DNA of 64,000 bases from Ceratopteris richardii (taxonomy: Eukaryota; Streptophyta; Polypodiopsida; Polypodiales; Pteridaceae). Position numbers and translations under genes: made by a program. This document shows positions 43,625 to 55,654 of the stretch, one piece after another; the stretch's first letter is position 1; each line of letters opens with the position of its first letter. Under the pieces are notes generated by a model, which was given only the letters and a program-made list of their open reading frames with translations, had not been told where the DNA came from and did no database searches. The DNA lies in assembly GCA_020310875.1 (NCBI GenBank), contig CM035444.1, positions 114,277,295-114,341,294 of the forward strand. The letters run 5' to 3'.

Positions 43625-46385
43625 TAATGAATGGAACGAGAACCATTTACTCCGATTAAGGTGGTAGCAAAACCATCACCTATGGATGAAACATTTCAAG
43701 GTAGCGATATGAAGTTGACTACAATCCGAGAACAAGAACATCACATTCAATTGCTCATCACGCAACCGCATAATGAAATAATGCATGTCGAAAAGGGCAA
43801 AGATGTACAAACAGGTGAAGAACCTACTATACCTAAAACATGACTGAATGTGGATGTGGCACAAGTAAAACTTATGGCAAAATAGATGATCCAAACAGCC
43901 ATGGATACACAACAACAACTAATGGAAGTAGATAGAGATTACGAAAAAGCATTAGTGGAGAGAAATCAATTCAAGACGCTAAGTGAAGAGCTATTTGCAA
44001 GAATGTTACATGCTTAACATTCATGTACACAAAAGGAAGAAGAAAAAAAAGAAGCTTTGCAAAAATGTAAAATGTTTATAGAGAAAAATCAAAAGCTACA
44101 ACATCTACTCAAAGAGCTTCAAAATAAATATGAGGCCAGTGAAGGAGAAAAGGTATGCATATCAAATTGAAGCAAAAGTTTAGAAGAACAAAGAAAAATA
44201 TACATGGAAGAGGCAGACACATTCAGAAACAGAAATAAAGACTTAATAAATTAAATTGTGCTAAATCAGCCAATTGAGGTAAAAGAAAATAACCAAAGGA
44301 ATGTCGTGAAATTAGACGCTCAAATGGCCAAGTACGCTGAACAACTTAAGCAAGAGAAGGAGTTGAGAGAATATTGGGAAAGAAAATATAGGCATGACAC
44401 AAATAAGCTTAGAAATCGATGGAAGTCTGAAGAAGCCCAGATCATAGAGCAATGTAAAGAGGATGCTGGTCAGGTAGCTCTATTGGGAGAACGACTCTTG
44501 CAAAGTAATGATGTAGTCATCGCCGCTAATAAAACAATAACTAAAAAAGATGCATTCATTGGAAGCCTACATGTTCAATTACAATAGTACAATCAAATGG
44601 GGATACCAGTAGTTCCAAGCTCAAATATGGCTATTGTGGAGGAAGAGGTACGTCCTCCTTCTCCCACCCATCAATAATTCACCTATACACATAAGAAGGA
44701 GCAAGGTGTTGATCAAAATACATGGCCTATTGTAGAACTAAGCCAAAATGAGTGGGCCCTACTCGTGTCCCAACTTACTTAACAATTTGAAGATCAAGTG
44801 GTGAAAGTGATGAAAGAAGCCAAAATCAAAAGAAAAAATTTGGAACAGATTATGAAACCCTTTAGTGTACCATATGGACTACTGAAAGAAGAAACCAAGC
44901 ATTACATCAAAAGAACGACACAAAAAGATCTTGATTGAGACTTACAGTTCAGAGTAGATACTTTCTCACACACAAAAGAAGAATTCAACAAAGTCGATCC
45001 CATATGGAGACATAAATTTTAGAAAAGAATCCTACTCTATGGATGCATTAGGAATCAACACCTTACTTGTTACAAGTAAATCCATCTTTTTGTCTGGTGC
45101 CACGGAAAAGATCATGGCCACAATTTTGGGAAGGATAGCATCAAGTAACAATAAATCATTAGTGGCTAAACTATCCGCTATTATCGAGTCCACCTCATAA
45201 CTACTTGCCTACCAAAGAGTATATGGTATGAACTATTGAGTTTTGGCTCTCAAGATATGCAACTATTCTAGATCTAGCAATAAAAATGACGAATAAAGTG
45301 TTGAGCATACTACTAACAGTTTTGAAAGTCTTCAAACATTCTCAATACACATTTTTGAACTTCATCCGCATTAATGAAGGCATAAACACCTTAACTTTTT
45401 ATCTCTTTGTAATGCGTAGAAAACTCACGATAATGGCCACATATTCATGCTTAATGTTTCTACCGAGTCCTTATATGTAGACCTTCGAAGAAGCATTTCC
45501 ACTGGATCTTTTGAAATGGACTCCAAGATTTTGTAAAATTATCCTCCAACCTAAATGCTTGCTTGGTGGCCTACGAGTAAAGCTTCTTTGTAGATCATCC
45601 ATAGGCACCAAATGATCGGATAAAATCAGCCCAATGGAAGGAAGTAATGATACGTGAAGCTAACATGTTAAATCAAAAAGAGCAAATAACCATTCAGACA
45701 TACTCAAGTCACAAGTCAAAGCCTATTGGGGACAATAGAGTTCAGGAGGAGGGACGTGTAAAAGGAGAATCAAGCAATAAACAAAGAAAAAGAAAGCCAA
45801 AAAGAAAAGTTGTTCAATAAAGGTAGCTCACCCTCTCCCCAAAGTCCCATAGGGGCACACATCAGGCTGCAACGTAAAAGAAGGAGGTCCCAAAGTGTGT
45901 AAACAAGATTAAACATAGGACCTTTGAAGCGTCAACTAGACAGAAATAGATGCAATACTTACGAAATGGTGTGTGCGATGGAAAGAAAGTAATAGGCTTG
46001 AGCAATACAATAGGGCCCTAAAGTATGTGAACAAAGAAGTTATTTGAAGGCCAAAAGTTAGAAAGAGGTAGAGGCTGAAAATTTGAAAAGGGTGACTAAG
46101 ATAGTCACATTCTTAGCCACTAGGTGAGTGCGCGGCAACTAAATCAATATAGCAACCTTGATGAGTGAAAGTAAGGAATACCAAGGGGATGACCAAAGCA
46201 TAGGAGTGAGGCTCGCATAAGATAATACATTTTCTAAAAGTTTTGGAGGCTTCCTCGGCCGTTGGGTGCTATCGGTGGTCAACTACAAAGATGCTATCAA
46301 GAAAGGACCAGAGCCACTATAAACACAAAGCTACAGACAATAAGAAAAGCCTATCAAGGGATGAAAGAGACAAAGAGGGGCAGAG

Positions 46386-47269
46386 TGTTGTAGAGAAAAG
46401 AAGCACAAAAAAGTGGGCCCCAAAAAGTTTCAAATTACGGACATAAATTTTCTTCTTCAAGTTTCTATGAAATACCTCAAGAAGCCATGTAAATGCACTA
46501 GAGGAGTCCTCTAGATGCATATATTCCAAATGATCTAACATAATTGTTGTAATATAGTAGGAAGTTAGTGTTTTCCAATAAAAGTGCCAGTCTCTAGTAT
46601 GAAAGGACCATTTTTAGGGCACACGTATATAAATCATTTTGTGACTCTTTGTAGATACTTTTTGCCATTGGGAGGAATCAAGCTGAATTTTTGAATATGC
46701 CTCTTCTTTGTTGTGTATCTTCTTCTCCAAGAGCTTGTGTGTGTTTGATGCTTGAAATATGTGTCCACCAGTGTTGTCTACCCCATTTCCTCTTGTTTTC
46801 ATGGATTTAATGCATGTCTTAAGCTTAGTGAGTCACTAAGTTGAAGTAGGGTTTCCTGTAGATTACTATTTTGCTCATAAATTGAAGCATGTTTTTCAGA
46901 TTCAATTGAAAATACCACCATTAGATGTGTCTTATCGAGAACTTCGAAAAAAACTTGTCTATTCACCAGATTTGAAGTTCATAGATGAGAGAAAAGTTTG
47001 AATTTTTGCTTACTGCTATTGCAAGTATTGTAGCCTACATTTTTAGAGGATCAATGAGTAAGAGAGGTAGCTGAACTGAGTTCCATGCATTGTGGCATTG
47101 TCACTTCACTTACCATCATGTGTGCACATGTCTTCATACACTTGATATGTCTAATTTCATGGATTGATAATTAAGCGTGTATTAATCCACCACTATATGC
47201 ACTGCTGGGGCAATTGAGGTAATGTCTCCATTGGCACAAGTCCCTAAGGCCTTATGAGTTAGGTACACA
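46386..47269 (+). repeat. E2 3' LTR
   Basis: Preceded by the purine tract AAAGAGGGGCAGAG and by a decayed form of the E1 hairpin module (CCTATCAAGGGAT, about 46350). Palindrome 46498-46514, promoter block 46601-46670, end stem 47243-47263. After it, C2 RNase H resumes (STEAKYKGLANATQEAMW). Confidence 0.92.
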
Positions 47270-47667
47270 TCAACCTACAATTGATCTTTCCTCAACTGAA
47301 GCTAAATACAAAGGGTTAGCAAATGCAACACAAGAAGCTATGTGGATCAATACCCTATACATAGATCTAGGGTTGGATTTTGGTACTCCATTTATGTTTG
47401 GAGATAACATGAGCTCACTTCATTTGGCTACTAATCCTATCTTTCATGCCATGACTAAGCATGTAGAATTCCATTATCATTTTGTTAGGGAAAAGATTGT
47501 GATTAACGAGATACAACTCTTCTATGTATCCAATCATATGAATTGTGCAGATACGATGACCAACTCATTGGATGGAAGCAAGCTAAGTATGTTTAAATCC
47601 ATGATTGGATTGTAGGAGATACCAAAGGAATGAAGACTCAAGCATCTTAGTCTTGAGGGGAAGCTAT

Positions 47668-48703
47668 TGGTACATTTGGAAAGCCTTGATCCTTGACCAA
47701 ATAGCAAGGACTTACCACATATCCATTTTATGATCACTCTTAAATTACACATGAACACCCCTTGTAAAAGTCATAGACTTTAAATCTTGAGATAAAAGTA
47801 AAAGAAAAAGGATTGAGGGAATCTCATGACATTACGAGTCATGCATCATGACTACTTAGTGGTTGGAATCAAATCAATCACCACCAAAATAATAACAACA
47901 CTTTTAGGTGGAATAATTTCAAAATTCAAATTGTTTTATGAGTATAAATAGGAGTGATTCTTAGTCGCAAGAAATGATAGAGAAAGATGAGCCATTAAGC
48001 CTCATGGTTGAGCTTACACTTAGCTCACATATGTATGAGTAAGTTCACTTCATCTCCTTTGTGTAATACATTCATAATCATATACATTTTGATTTAGTGC
48101 AAGTTGCTCTCTATCTACTATTGTCTATTGTTATCTCATCATTTCAATGAATTTGATCAATTGTGTTCTTTGCTTATACCTAATATTTTGAATTACTTTA
48201 ACTTGGGATAGGTAGTAAGACTAGTCTAGTTGCTAGATATCAATTTTCATTATATTTGAATCATTAGATTTTGAGTTATGTTCTTTGAAAGCTGCCTATG
48301 ATTGCATACTATCATCCTCCTAAAAAGTTGGGATTACACCCTTGCGTTCTTAATATCATTTCTCATCATATCCTCACTCTAAATTAGTTAAATAACTTTT
48401 ATAGTTAGCTAAGGTCATCAATTAGATGTGCCTAGAAGCTCTCGGGTCAATTGTGAGAATTGAGCATTTCTTTAAGAGGTTCAAGTCCAAAAATAGCAAG
48501 TTTTTAGAAGTTCCTCTATCTTGAAAGTTATCTATTTTGCCACAATTCTTTGGCAATGATGCTTCAAGGTACATAGTGGGTCTAAATGCATATTTGAAAA
48601 GCTAAAGGTGTCTACTAAGTTAATCTGGAGTCACATTGGCAAGTGTAGAGCAAGATTATTGCAACACCACCTCATCTTTGGAGTGTATCCAACCATCTAC
48701 TCA
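47668..48703 (+). repeat. C2 3' LTR (1,036 bp)
   Basis: Starts TGGTACATTTGG after a purine tract and ends CATCTACTCA. Promoter-like TATAAATAGGAG lies near 47943. It pairs with 23463-24331. After it, 77 bases of unassigned sequence lead into E3. Confidence 0.8.
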
Positions 48704-48780
48704 AAAGCAAGTGGAGTGATTTAGGGGAAGTTGAAATTACATGGTTGGGGATCTGAGCTACCAAGAAAGTCGTTAGGTAC

Positions 48781-51700
48781 CTAGATTTGAGTGGTGTTGG
48801 GTATGATCATGAGAGATTTCATCAAGGTTACATCTTGTATGAGGATAGGAAGGTCCAACTCACCCATGAAAGGGGTTTCTATGCCTCCTAGCCCTATGAG
48901 ATATGCCTCTCTAGGACACATTTCTAGTCCCATGTCTTGACAGTGAGACCACCTAATCACACTACTTGCAACACCTGAATCAATTAGCACCCTAATCTCC
49001 TTGAGAGCATTGTCTTGCCTTAGCATAACTGTAATGAATGGTCTCTTATCCACTACACTAGTATATACAGTCAACTTTGCTTGACACATTGCCGTAGAGT
49101 ATTTGGGGGCTTTGATGCTGGTACATGGGTTTACTTGGAGGCTCTGTAATTGATTATAGCATTCTCTCCCTAGTCTTTGTCTTCTTACTTTCATGCATTC
49201 TAAAGCATCTGCTTGAGCTTCCTCTCTTATTCTTTTCTCTTCATCTTTGTGCTTCTTTTCCAACATGATTCATCTAAGCATATCCTTGATGAGAGGTTCT
49301 CGATAAAGCTAGAATCTACAATAGGCATTATCTCTCCTTCTACACTAGCTAATTGTACCACTCTACTCGTGGAAAGCTTGTTTATAATCATAGATCCAAA
49401 ACCACATTTCTCTAGCTTCCATGCATGCTGTTTTAGGGAATATACTAGGATTAAATCTCCTTCTTTCAAGCCTTTGTCCTTCAAATGTGCATTGAAATAG
49501 GCTTTTTGTCTCTTTTTAGCTGCATATATCCTTGCTATTGCTCTCAGCCTAGTTTCTCATAATTGTTCCAAGTCCATGAATCTTAATGATGAATCATGGC
49601 CAGACCATTTATGCTCTTGTGCAACCTTAAGGTTGGGTATCATAAAATCCAAGGGAAGCACTACGTATTGACCAAAAACCATATGAAAGGGAGTTGCATT
49701 GAGTACGGTCTTGAATGCCACTCGATATGCCCAAAAAAATATGATGTATCTATTTGTCCCAATCTGAGCATTTATTATTTATGAGTTTAATCAGTACATT
49801 GCAAAGGATCTTGTTAGTACTTTTTGCTTGCCCATTGGCCTAAGGATGATATGGTGCAAACTTCTTGTGAATCACCATAAAATCATGTAAGAAATCTTCA
49901 ATGACATTATTTAGAAAGTGAGTCCCTCTATTTCTCACCAGCTCTATAGGTAATATATACCTTGTAAAGACATTCTAAAATACGAATTTTGCAGTCGTGT
50001 GTGCATCATTCTTTTTGGTAGTCTTAGCCTCTACCCATTTGGTGAGATAATATGTTGCTATGATGATGTATTCTGCATGAGTGCCTTTAGTAGGGGGGTT
50101 AATGGGTCCAACAAAATCTATACCCCACTTAGAGAAAGCACATCCTCCCATCATGGGTTTTAGTGGCATCTCATCTCTGCACGTTGGAAACTGAGCTCTT
50201 TGGCAAACATTTTTTTCTATCTATATGGATTCTTTTTGTTTTCTTTAAGAGGCTTGTATCATGTTAAAAGGGATCTGATCGTATCCTTCTGAATCACATA
50301 ACTTCATAGATGTTTGTTCATTTGAAGCTACTTCTAAGGTTGATAATATTTGTTCCCATCCATATGGCTCAAAATCCCCCTCATCAAAGTACATGGGAAT
50401 ATAACTTGGATCTGCTATTGTTCTTTCAAGTTTATGTTCCTCCTTTACTAGATTATACATTGCTCATTTTTTTGGTTTACAAAGCCAAAACTGAGTAGAT
50501 TCATCAAAATTTTGATCATCAATTGAGCTAGATGCTATAGAGGTTTTTTGTCTTGGATGTACATTCCTCCATTCTCTTGGTGAAATATCATGATATTTAT
50601 TTGTTTCCAAATTTACTTTATGATGTTGTCATCATGTTGAAGGTATAAATGATTAGTTCCCCAATCTTGAACCACTTTGAGCTATCTAAGCAATGGTCTT
50701 CCCAATATGATATCATAAGTGTTTTATTTTGGGATTTCTACTATAGCCAAAGTATGCTTGAAAGTTATCCCACAGGTCTTTAGGTTCACATGTTCTAATA
50801 ATCCCATTAGATGTTTCATAATTCCATCTGCTAACTAGAGTTTCAACTTAGTTGACTTTAATTTAGGTTTACCCCACTTTTCCCATACTTCCTTATTACT
50901 ATCCAAAATGGCTTGCACTTTGTATGCTTGAAATTCCAGAATTAGGGTTGTATTTCCCTCCTCACCTTCACAATATCCCCTTATTTTATCCAAAGGAATC
51001 TGATTTTCCTTTTCATTTCTTATCTCCAAATCATGTGCTTCACTCTACTCTTGTGTTTCCTTACATCATTTTCTCAAATTAGGATTTTAGTAGATTCTGC
51101 CAAGAAATTTTATATGTTAATTCCAATTCTTGTGTTTTCTCATTTTTCTTTCTTGGTGCTTGCTTATGTATTTCCATTTTCTACAACTTATGCTTCTTTC
51201 AACTCTTTGTTTCTTCATTAGTCTTTCTCCTACCTCTATTATTGGAGGTATTTCAAACTGATATGCCTTAGCTTTTTGTTTTCTTAATTCTTCCCATATT
51301 ACTTGATCCATACATTTTTGAATATTTTCATATGAAATTCTTGTCTCTCTTAGCTCTAGATTTTTTTCCAAGATTTTCTGAGCAGTTCCAATTAATTGTT
51401 TACATAGAAAAAAATCTTTTCTTCTCTTCTTGGGGCAAAGGGTATTCCTCTTCCTGTTTTTGTAATGATATATCCTTTATCCTTCCTTGATACTGTTTTA
51501 ATAAAGTTTTCATTTGTTTGGTTAAGGGTTCTACCAATATAGAACCTCCTTCATTTTCCTTCTATTTATCATTAACTTGCTTTGTTTTTTCTTGAATCAT
51601 TCTTTGTTCTTTTGCTTTTGCTCTTTCTTTTCTCTTCTTCCAAGATTTTTTATTTTTCTTTTCTTGTTTACCTTCTACACTGGATGATTCTTTCAAGTGC

Positions 51701-53360
51701 TTCTCTTCCATTTTTATTGTTTGTGCCCTAGTGATTACTTGGACTTGAATTTCTCTGTCTGACTCAAATTCACTTTCTAATATTGAGTCACCTATTTGAC
51801 TGCTTGATTCCAATACCTATATAGTTTTCAAGGGTGAAGCATTTGTATTTTGTTTATTTGATTATTTAGACAATCTTTTATTAAATGTTCTTCCACAATA
51901 TTTACAATAGATGTCCACTTTCAGTATCGGGAGTTGTGGATAGTCTCTTATGAAATGATCTCCTCCACACCTATAACAAGTTCCTCTTTGAAAGTTCCTA
52001 GGGTTTTGAATTCCCACATTTATTTGAGTTGGTATGAACTTGTTTGTCACAAACATAAATGTTGCAGGGTCCATCTCATAATTTCCATTGTTGTTCTTAA
52101 AAGCTATATATTGATTTTCTCTATTTATACTCCAATTGTCATCATTATTTTCTTCATTATAAGATGTGGAACCTTTGTCCTCTAAATCATCATAATACAT
52201 GGATGTGATTGGTACCACATCTCAATGCTCTTTCCATGTTTTCTTCCAGAGGCATGTATTTTGTTGGTACCACATTAGTGGGCAATGGAGGTTGTTTACC
52301 TAGAACATGTTGAGGCATATCTTGATGTGTTTTGTCCTTATTTTGAAAATTGTTTGTTGGATATATCCTTTATCTTCCTATGCCCTAAAAATTTTGTTTC
52401 CCTTGATTATTCCAATTCCTTTGTCGTTGAAGAAACTACACCACTCTTCTTTCTCCTTGGAAATATTTTCTATTTTTAGGACAAAAAATAGTATGATGTT
52501 CCCCTCCATAGTTGTAGCATCTAAGATTCTAGTTTCTTGGTCGATTTGTTTGTTGTAATCTTAAGCCCAAATGTTTTGCAATTTCTTGAGCTAACTCCTT
52601 TGTATGGTTTTCTATTTTGTGATGATGTGTATATTTCATTGACTGACAAGTCTTGTCCTTTATTGTCATGTCTATGGCCTCCTTGATGCATTCATTCAAA
52701 GTGACACATATACTATAATATACCATTGTTCTTAATTGAGCATTGATTAATCCTTCAGTAAATAATAATATTATTTCTTGCATAGATGGTCTTTCTTGTG
52801 GAGTGCGCCTATCAAGATATTGTTTGAACCTCCTTGCAGCCAGCCTCACAGACTCATTTGGATTTTTTTTAAAGGTTTGTACCAAAGTTGAAGTATCATG
52901 TTTAATTTCCCCTTTTTGAGAATTCTCCTATAAATTTTTGAAAAACATTTCTATGTTATCAAAGTTTTTCATAGCTAATGGTTGAAACCATATTAGAGCT
53001 GATTCTCTTAATGTCAACCCAAAAGCTTTGTATTGAGTAAAATAATCTTCCACTTCATCAGCTTTAAGTACTTATTTGAATTCTGTTACACGATCATATG
53101 GATCAGTAGTTCCATCATACTGATTTCTCATGCTTTTCACTACCTAAGTTGGTCTCAATCTCCTTGCTTGACCCATGTATCTTTCCATATTCTACCAGGT
53201 ATATTGAAGTTGACTTTATTTTGTCTATTGTTTCTCATGTTTCTTGGTTCTTGGTTTTGGTTCCTATTAACCCTAATGTGTGGTATTGGTGTATTGATAT
53301 ACTGATTTTCCCTTTCCTCATTTCTTGTGTGATAATTTTGTTCATTGTTGTTGCTCTAGC
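48781..53360 (-). mobile_element. E3: old, broken Ty3/gypsy body of the same lineage
   Basis: Read on the minus strand: gag core (about 53160-52560, MRNQYDGTTDPYD and RRFKQYLDRR), knuckles (about 51985-51890, CYRCGGDHFIRD and CKYCG), a Glu/Lys-rich spacer, PR1 remnant (51029-50650, EVWEKWGKPKLK), a FEPYGWEQILSTLEV block (50460-50245), INT core (50169-49780, GIDFVGPINPP), INT C-terminus (49484-49270) and PR2 (49110-48781, LIDSGVASSVIR and LIGLGG). Recognisable RT and RNase H were not found. Many breaks. No LTR of its own can be assigned with confidence. C2 lies against its low end and the E3b LTR against its high end. Confidence 0.75.
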
Positions 53361-53367
53361 ACAATCA

Positions 53368-54684
53368 TGAGAACCACGTTAAGAAGCTCCACCTCTTTAA
53401 TGTCAATTCACGGAAGAGATAGGAGTGATATGAAGATCGTGAATGTGAGATGTAGTGAGAGTGAAGGTGAGAAGCATAGAGATGCACACACACATACACA
53501 CACAATGAAGAGACAAGCAAGACACAATGGAAGGTAGGAAATCAACTCTATTACTCAAGAACACTCTTACAAGCTGAAAGTAGCTCTAAGCTCTTATCTA
53601 CTCAAACAAGCTAACCTCAAAAATGAGCTCTCTAGCTCTATTTATAGTTTTTAGACTAGTTTTGACCAGTTTCACATCTAGTGTCTGGCATAGTTAAAAA
53701 ATAGGTTCTAGTTGCTATTTGAAAGGGTAAACGGTATCTAAAAATAGCCAAAATTGGTAGGCTCATTCTACCTAAGCTCCTCAAGCTCGAGGACTCCTCA
53801 GCTTGCCCAAAATGGAGCTACAATTTACTAAAAGGGTTTTTCTATGTTACATATGTTACAATAGTGATGAAAATCACTGTTGGAAATTTTTGAAAAGTAT
53901 TTTAAAACATATTTGTTTGAAAAAATAATTCGACTGGTTCCCAGATACTTCATTGTGCTCTATCTTCACATGCTTCTGTGTCTTCTATGCCTCTGGCTAC
54001 TGCCAACACCCCCCTCCCTCTCACTTCTATCGTCCTCGACAGAACCTTGTCGTGGGGTCTGTCGGATGTAATTCTGTAGGAGGTCCTGGGCAAGGGTGTG
54101 CTCTGATATGCGAATTACTCGGGCCAGATCTACCTCGACTTTCTCCCAATCTATTGGTTGCAGTTCATCTGATGGCGGAAGTCGATAATGCATGGAATAC
54201 ACCATCTGTTCACAGGAAAATAATTGAAGCAAGTGTGTTGGCCTGCTGATGAACACCTCTAAATGGTATTCCCAGAAACCTGTAGTGAACATTTCTTCAA
54301 AGGTCTGCTTATAGCACACCGATAAGTATTTGATTCGACACTGCCAGGCATAACAGAGCCGGAGTGATGGTGTCGTACTCATGTCATAAGCTAAATCTAG
54401 ATTGCCATGCTCGAAACCTCGGGTGTTTACATATGGTGCCTTAAAGCGACGGAAGACTTTGAATACCATCTACATCATGTCAAATATCTTGAGAGTCATA
54501 TGTATTGCTACATCGTCCATTTGACGTAAGCGAGGGATCCAGCGGTGAATCGTTGCCATCATGTATCCAACTGTTGGTGGTCCTGTGGGTGGCCTGAAAT
54601 AAGGGTAATTGAGCCAATCCTAGCATTGCTTGTGGTTCTGTACTTTAATGGAAAATGCCTTCCAGGAGTAGCGACGTGGCATGG
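53368..54684 (-). mobile_element. E3b: gypsy 3' LTR with aORF tail
   Basis: The LTR runs 54008 to about 53368, starts TGTTGGCAG and is homologous to the E4 LTR in inverted orientation. GAGAGGGAGGGGGG (54022-54009) is the polypurine tract. The aORF tail (54469-54009, continuing upstream in decayed form to 54684) shares WLNYP-type sequence, VFKVFRRF (E1 VLKVFKHA) and PPSDELQPIDWEK with other copies. In this subfamily the frame runs through the purine tract region. The end of the LTR near 53368 is placed by alignment only. The CA-rich run at 53487-53509 is simple sequence in the LTR. Confidence 0.75.
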
Positions 54685-55292
54685 TGTTGGAACTCAAGGT
54701 CAAGCATAAAACATGGAGGCATATCAAAGAAGTGGACATAGAAGAAGAGAGAGCAAGTAGGGAGCTCTAAGAAGTGTATGTCAAATTTTCAGAAGAATCC
54801 CCTACAAAAATAGTGATTTTCATCACTAAAAACCATTTAAATACCATTTTCTATCTTTATAACTCCATTTTGTTCAAGCCGAGGAGTCTTCAAGCTTGAG
54901 GAGTATTAGAAGTACCATCGTACCAATTTTCATAAGTTTTAGACTTCGTTTGAGCCCTCAAATAAGCCCTGGAACCTAATTTTTAACTAGGCCGGACACT
55001 AGGTCTGGACAAGGCCAAAACTACTCAAAAAACTATAAAAAGAGCTAGAGAGCTCTTTTTTGAGGTTAGCTTGTGAGAGAATAGAGCTTTTGTAAGAGAA
55101 ATATTTTGCAATCTAAGCTTTCCATTGTTCCTCTCTTTGATCTTACCTTGTGCGCGTGTGTGTGTATGTAAGTGCATGTTTGTGTGCTTTCACTCATGCA
55201 CTAGTGCCTTCACTTGCTCATGGTCTTCATACCGGTCCTCACATCTCCGCGGATTGACAAGTAAAGGAGGTGGTGCTTACGCTTGAGCTACA
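54685..55292 (+). repeat. E4 5' LTR
   Basis: Homologous to E3b 53368-54008 in reverse. Shared blocks include AGCTAGAGAGCTC, TGAGGTTAGCTTGT and a GAGGAGTCTTC palindrome relative (54881-54891). A promoter-like ACTATAAAAAG lies near 55030. There is a GTGTGTGTATG run near 55157. Confidence 0.82.
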
Positions 55293-55300
55293 CCAAATTT

Positions 55301-55318
55301 TGGCGTTGTTGCTGGGGA
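55301..55318 (+). promoter_or_regulatory. E4 primer-binding site (tRNA-Asp type)
   Basis: TGGCGTTGTTGCTGGGGA differs from the E1 site by three C-to-T changes. Confidence 0.8.
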
Positions 55319-55654
55319 GAGAGCTTCGAGGACGAGCGTTGTGATGGTAAGATCATAGATTTGCGACGTTGGAAGGTATAAAAACTATCATTTTTGTTCA
55401 TTTTCTGATTTTTCTTCTTCGTCTTCATCATCATCAACATCTCCACCTTCTTCCATCTTCATCTTCATAGAAAATTCTTGTTTTTTAGTGCATTTTCACC
55501 ATTTTCATACCATTTTTCATGCATTATTGTGTGGGAAGGAGTTAGGAGGTGCAAGGGAGAGCAAGCGTTGTGTTTTTTCATGATTTTCTGCACGTACAGA
55601 GCTCGCCATTTCTCGGCACTCAGAAATTTGAATTTCCCGCCAAAAAACACGATT

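Larger units (their letters stand above)
41161..45820 (+). mobile_element. E2 remnant of the aORF, interrupted by a DNA transposon
   Basis: The start MASEDFEATIQEE parallels E1 MTSSDSEATQQEE. The N-terminal block is clear at 41450-41950 (VHQHFYFPNMHRYTAP, compare VHQHFCFPGMNRYTAP). A coiled-coil stretch is readable at 44258-44587 (ELREYWERKYRHD). The WLNYP-equivalent region (near 45170-45480) and the lysine-rich end are recognisable. It is broken in many places. It contains an exact 66-bp tandem duplication and the 932-bp inverted-repeat element. Confidence 0.75.
28137..47269 (+). mobile_element. E2: old giant Ty3/gypsy element of the E1 lineage, with nested insertions
   Basis: LTRs are 28137-29006 (870 bp) and 46386-47269 (884 bp). 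By eye they differ at about 10 percent, some 40-50 times more than E1. Flanks GCAAT and TCAAC fit a decayed 5-bp duplication inside C2 RNase H. Parts: primer site 29013-29030 (13 of 18 bases match tRNA-Asp), leader array 29365-30110, PR1 region 30110-31380, RNase H to PR2 37982-40120, splice-like signals 40989-41030, aORF 41161-45820 and polypurine tract before 46386. C4 and an inverted-repeat transposon lie inside. E2 is broken throughout (dozens of breaks). The LTR promoter, U3 palindrome and end stem match E1, so E1 and E2 are one family of different ages or close sister families. Confidence 0.9.
23463..48703 (+). mobile_element. C2: old Ty1/copia element, split by the E2 insertion
   Basis: The 5' LTR part is 23463-24331, the primer site is TGGTATCAGAGC (24335-24346), and coding remnants are 24361-28136 and 47270-47667. 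The 3' LTR (47668-48703) follows the purine tract CTTGAGGGGAAGC. Parts in order: gag from ATG 24361 (MGDGFPSSIEK), a knuckle (CAICGLTNHTTKNC, about 25100), PR (IDSGSSNHVAGN, about 25385), INT HHCC and core (25770-26520), RT (27010-27900, YVDD near 27540) and RNase H (27960-28136, resumed at 47275). This is copia order (INT before RT). The two LTRs have drifted strongly and the coding region has more than ten breaks. E2 sits inside RNase H. C2 itself appears to have inserted into the E3 region. Confidence 0.85.

Noticed and set aside
53487-53509. CA-rich run as a regulatory array
   Set aside because: Plain microsatellite inside a diverged LTR, with no conserved partner in E4 beyond a GT-rich stretch.
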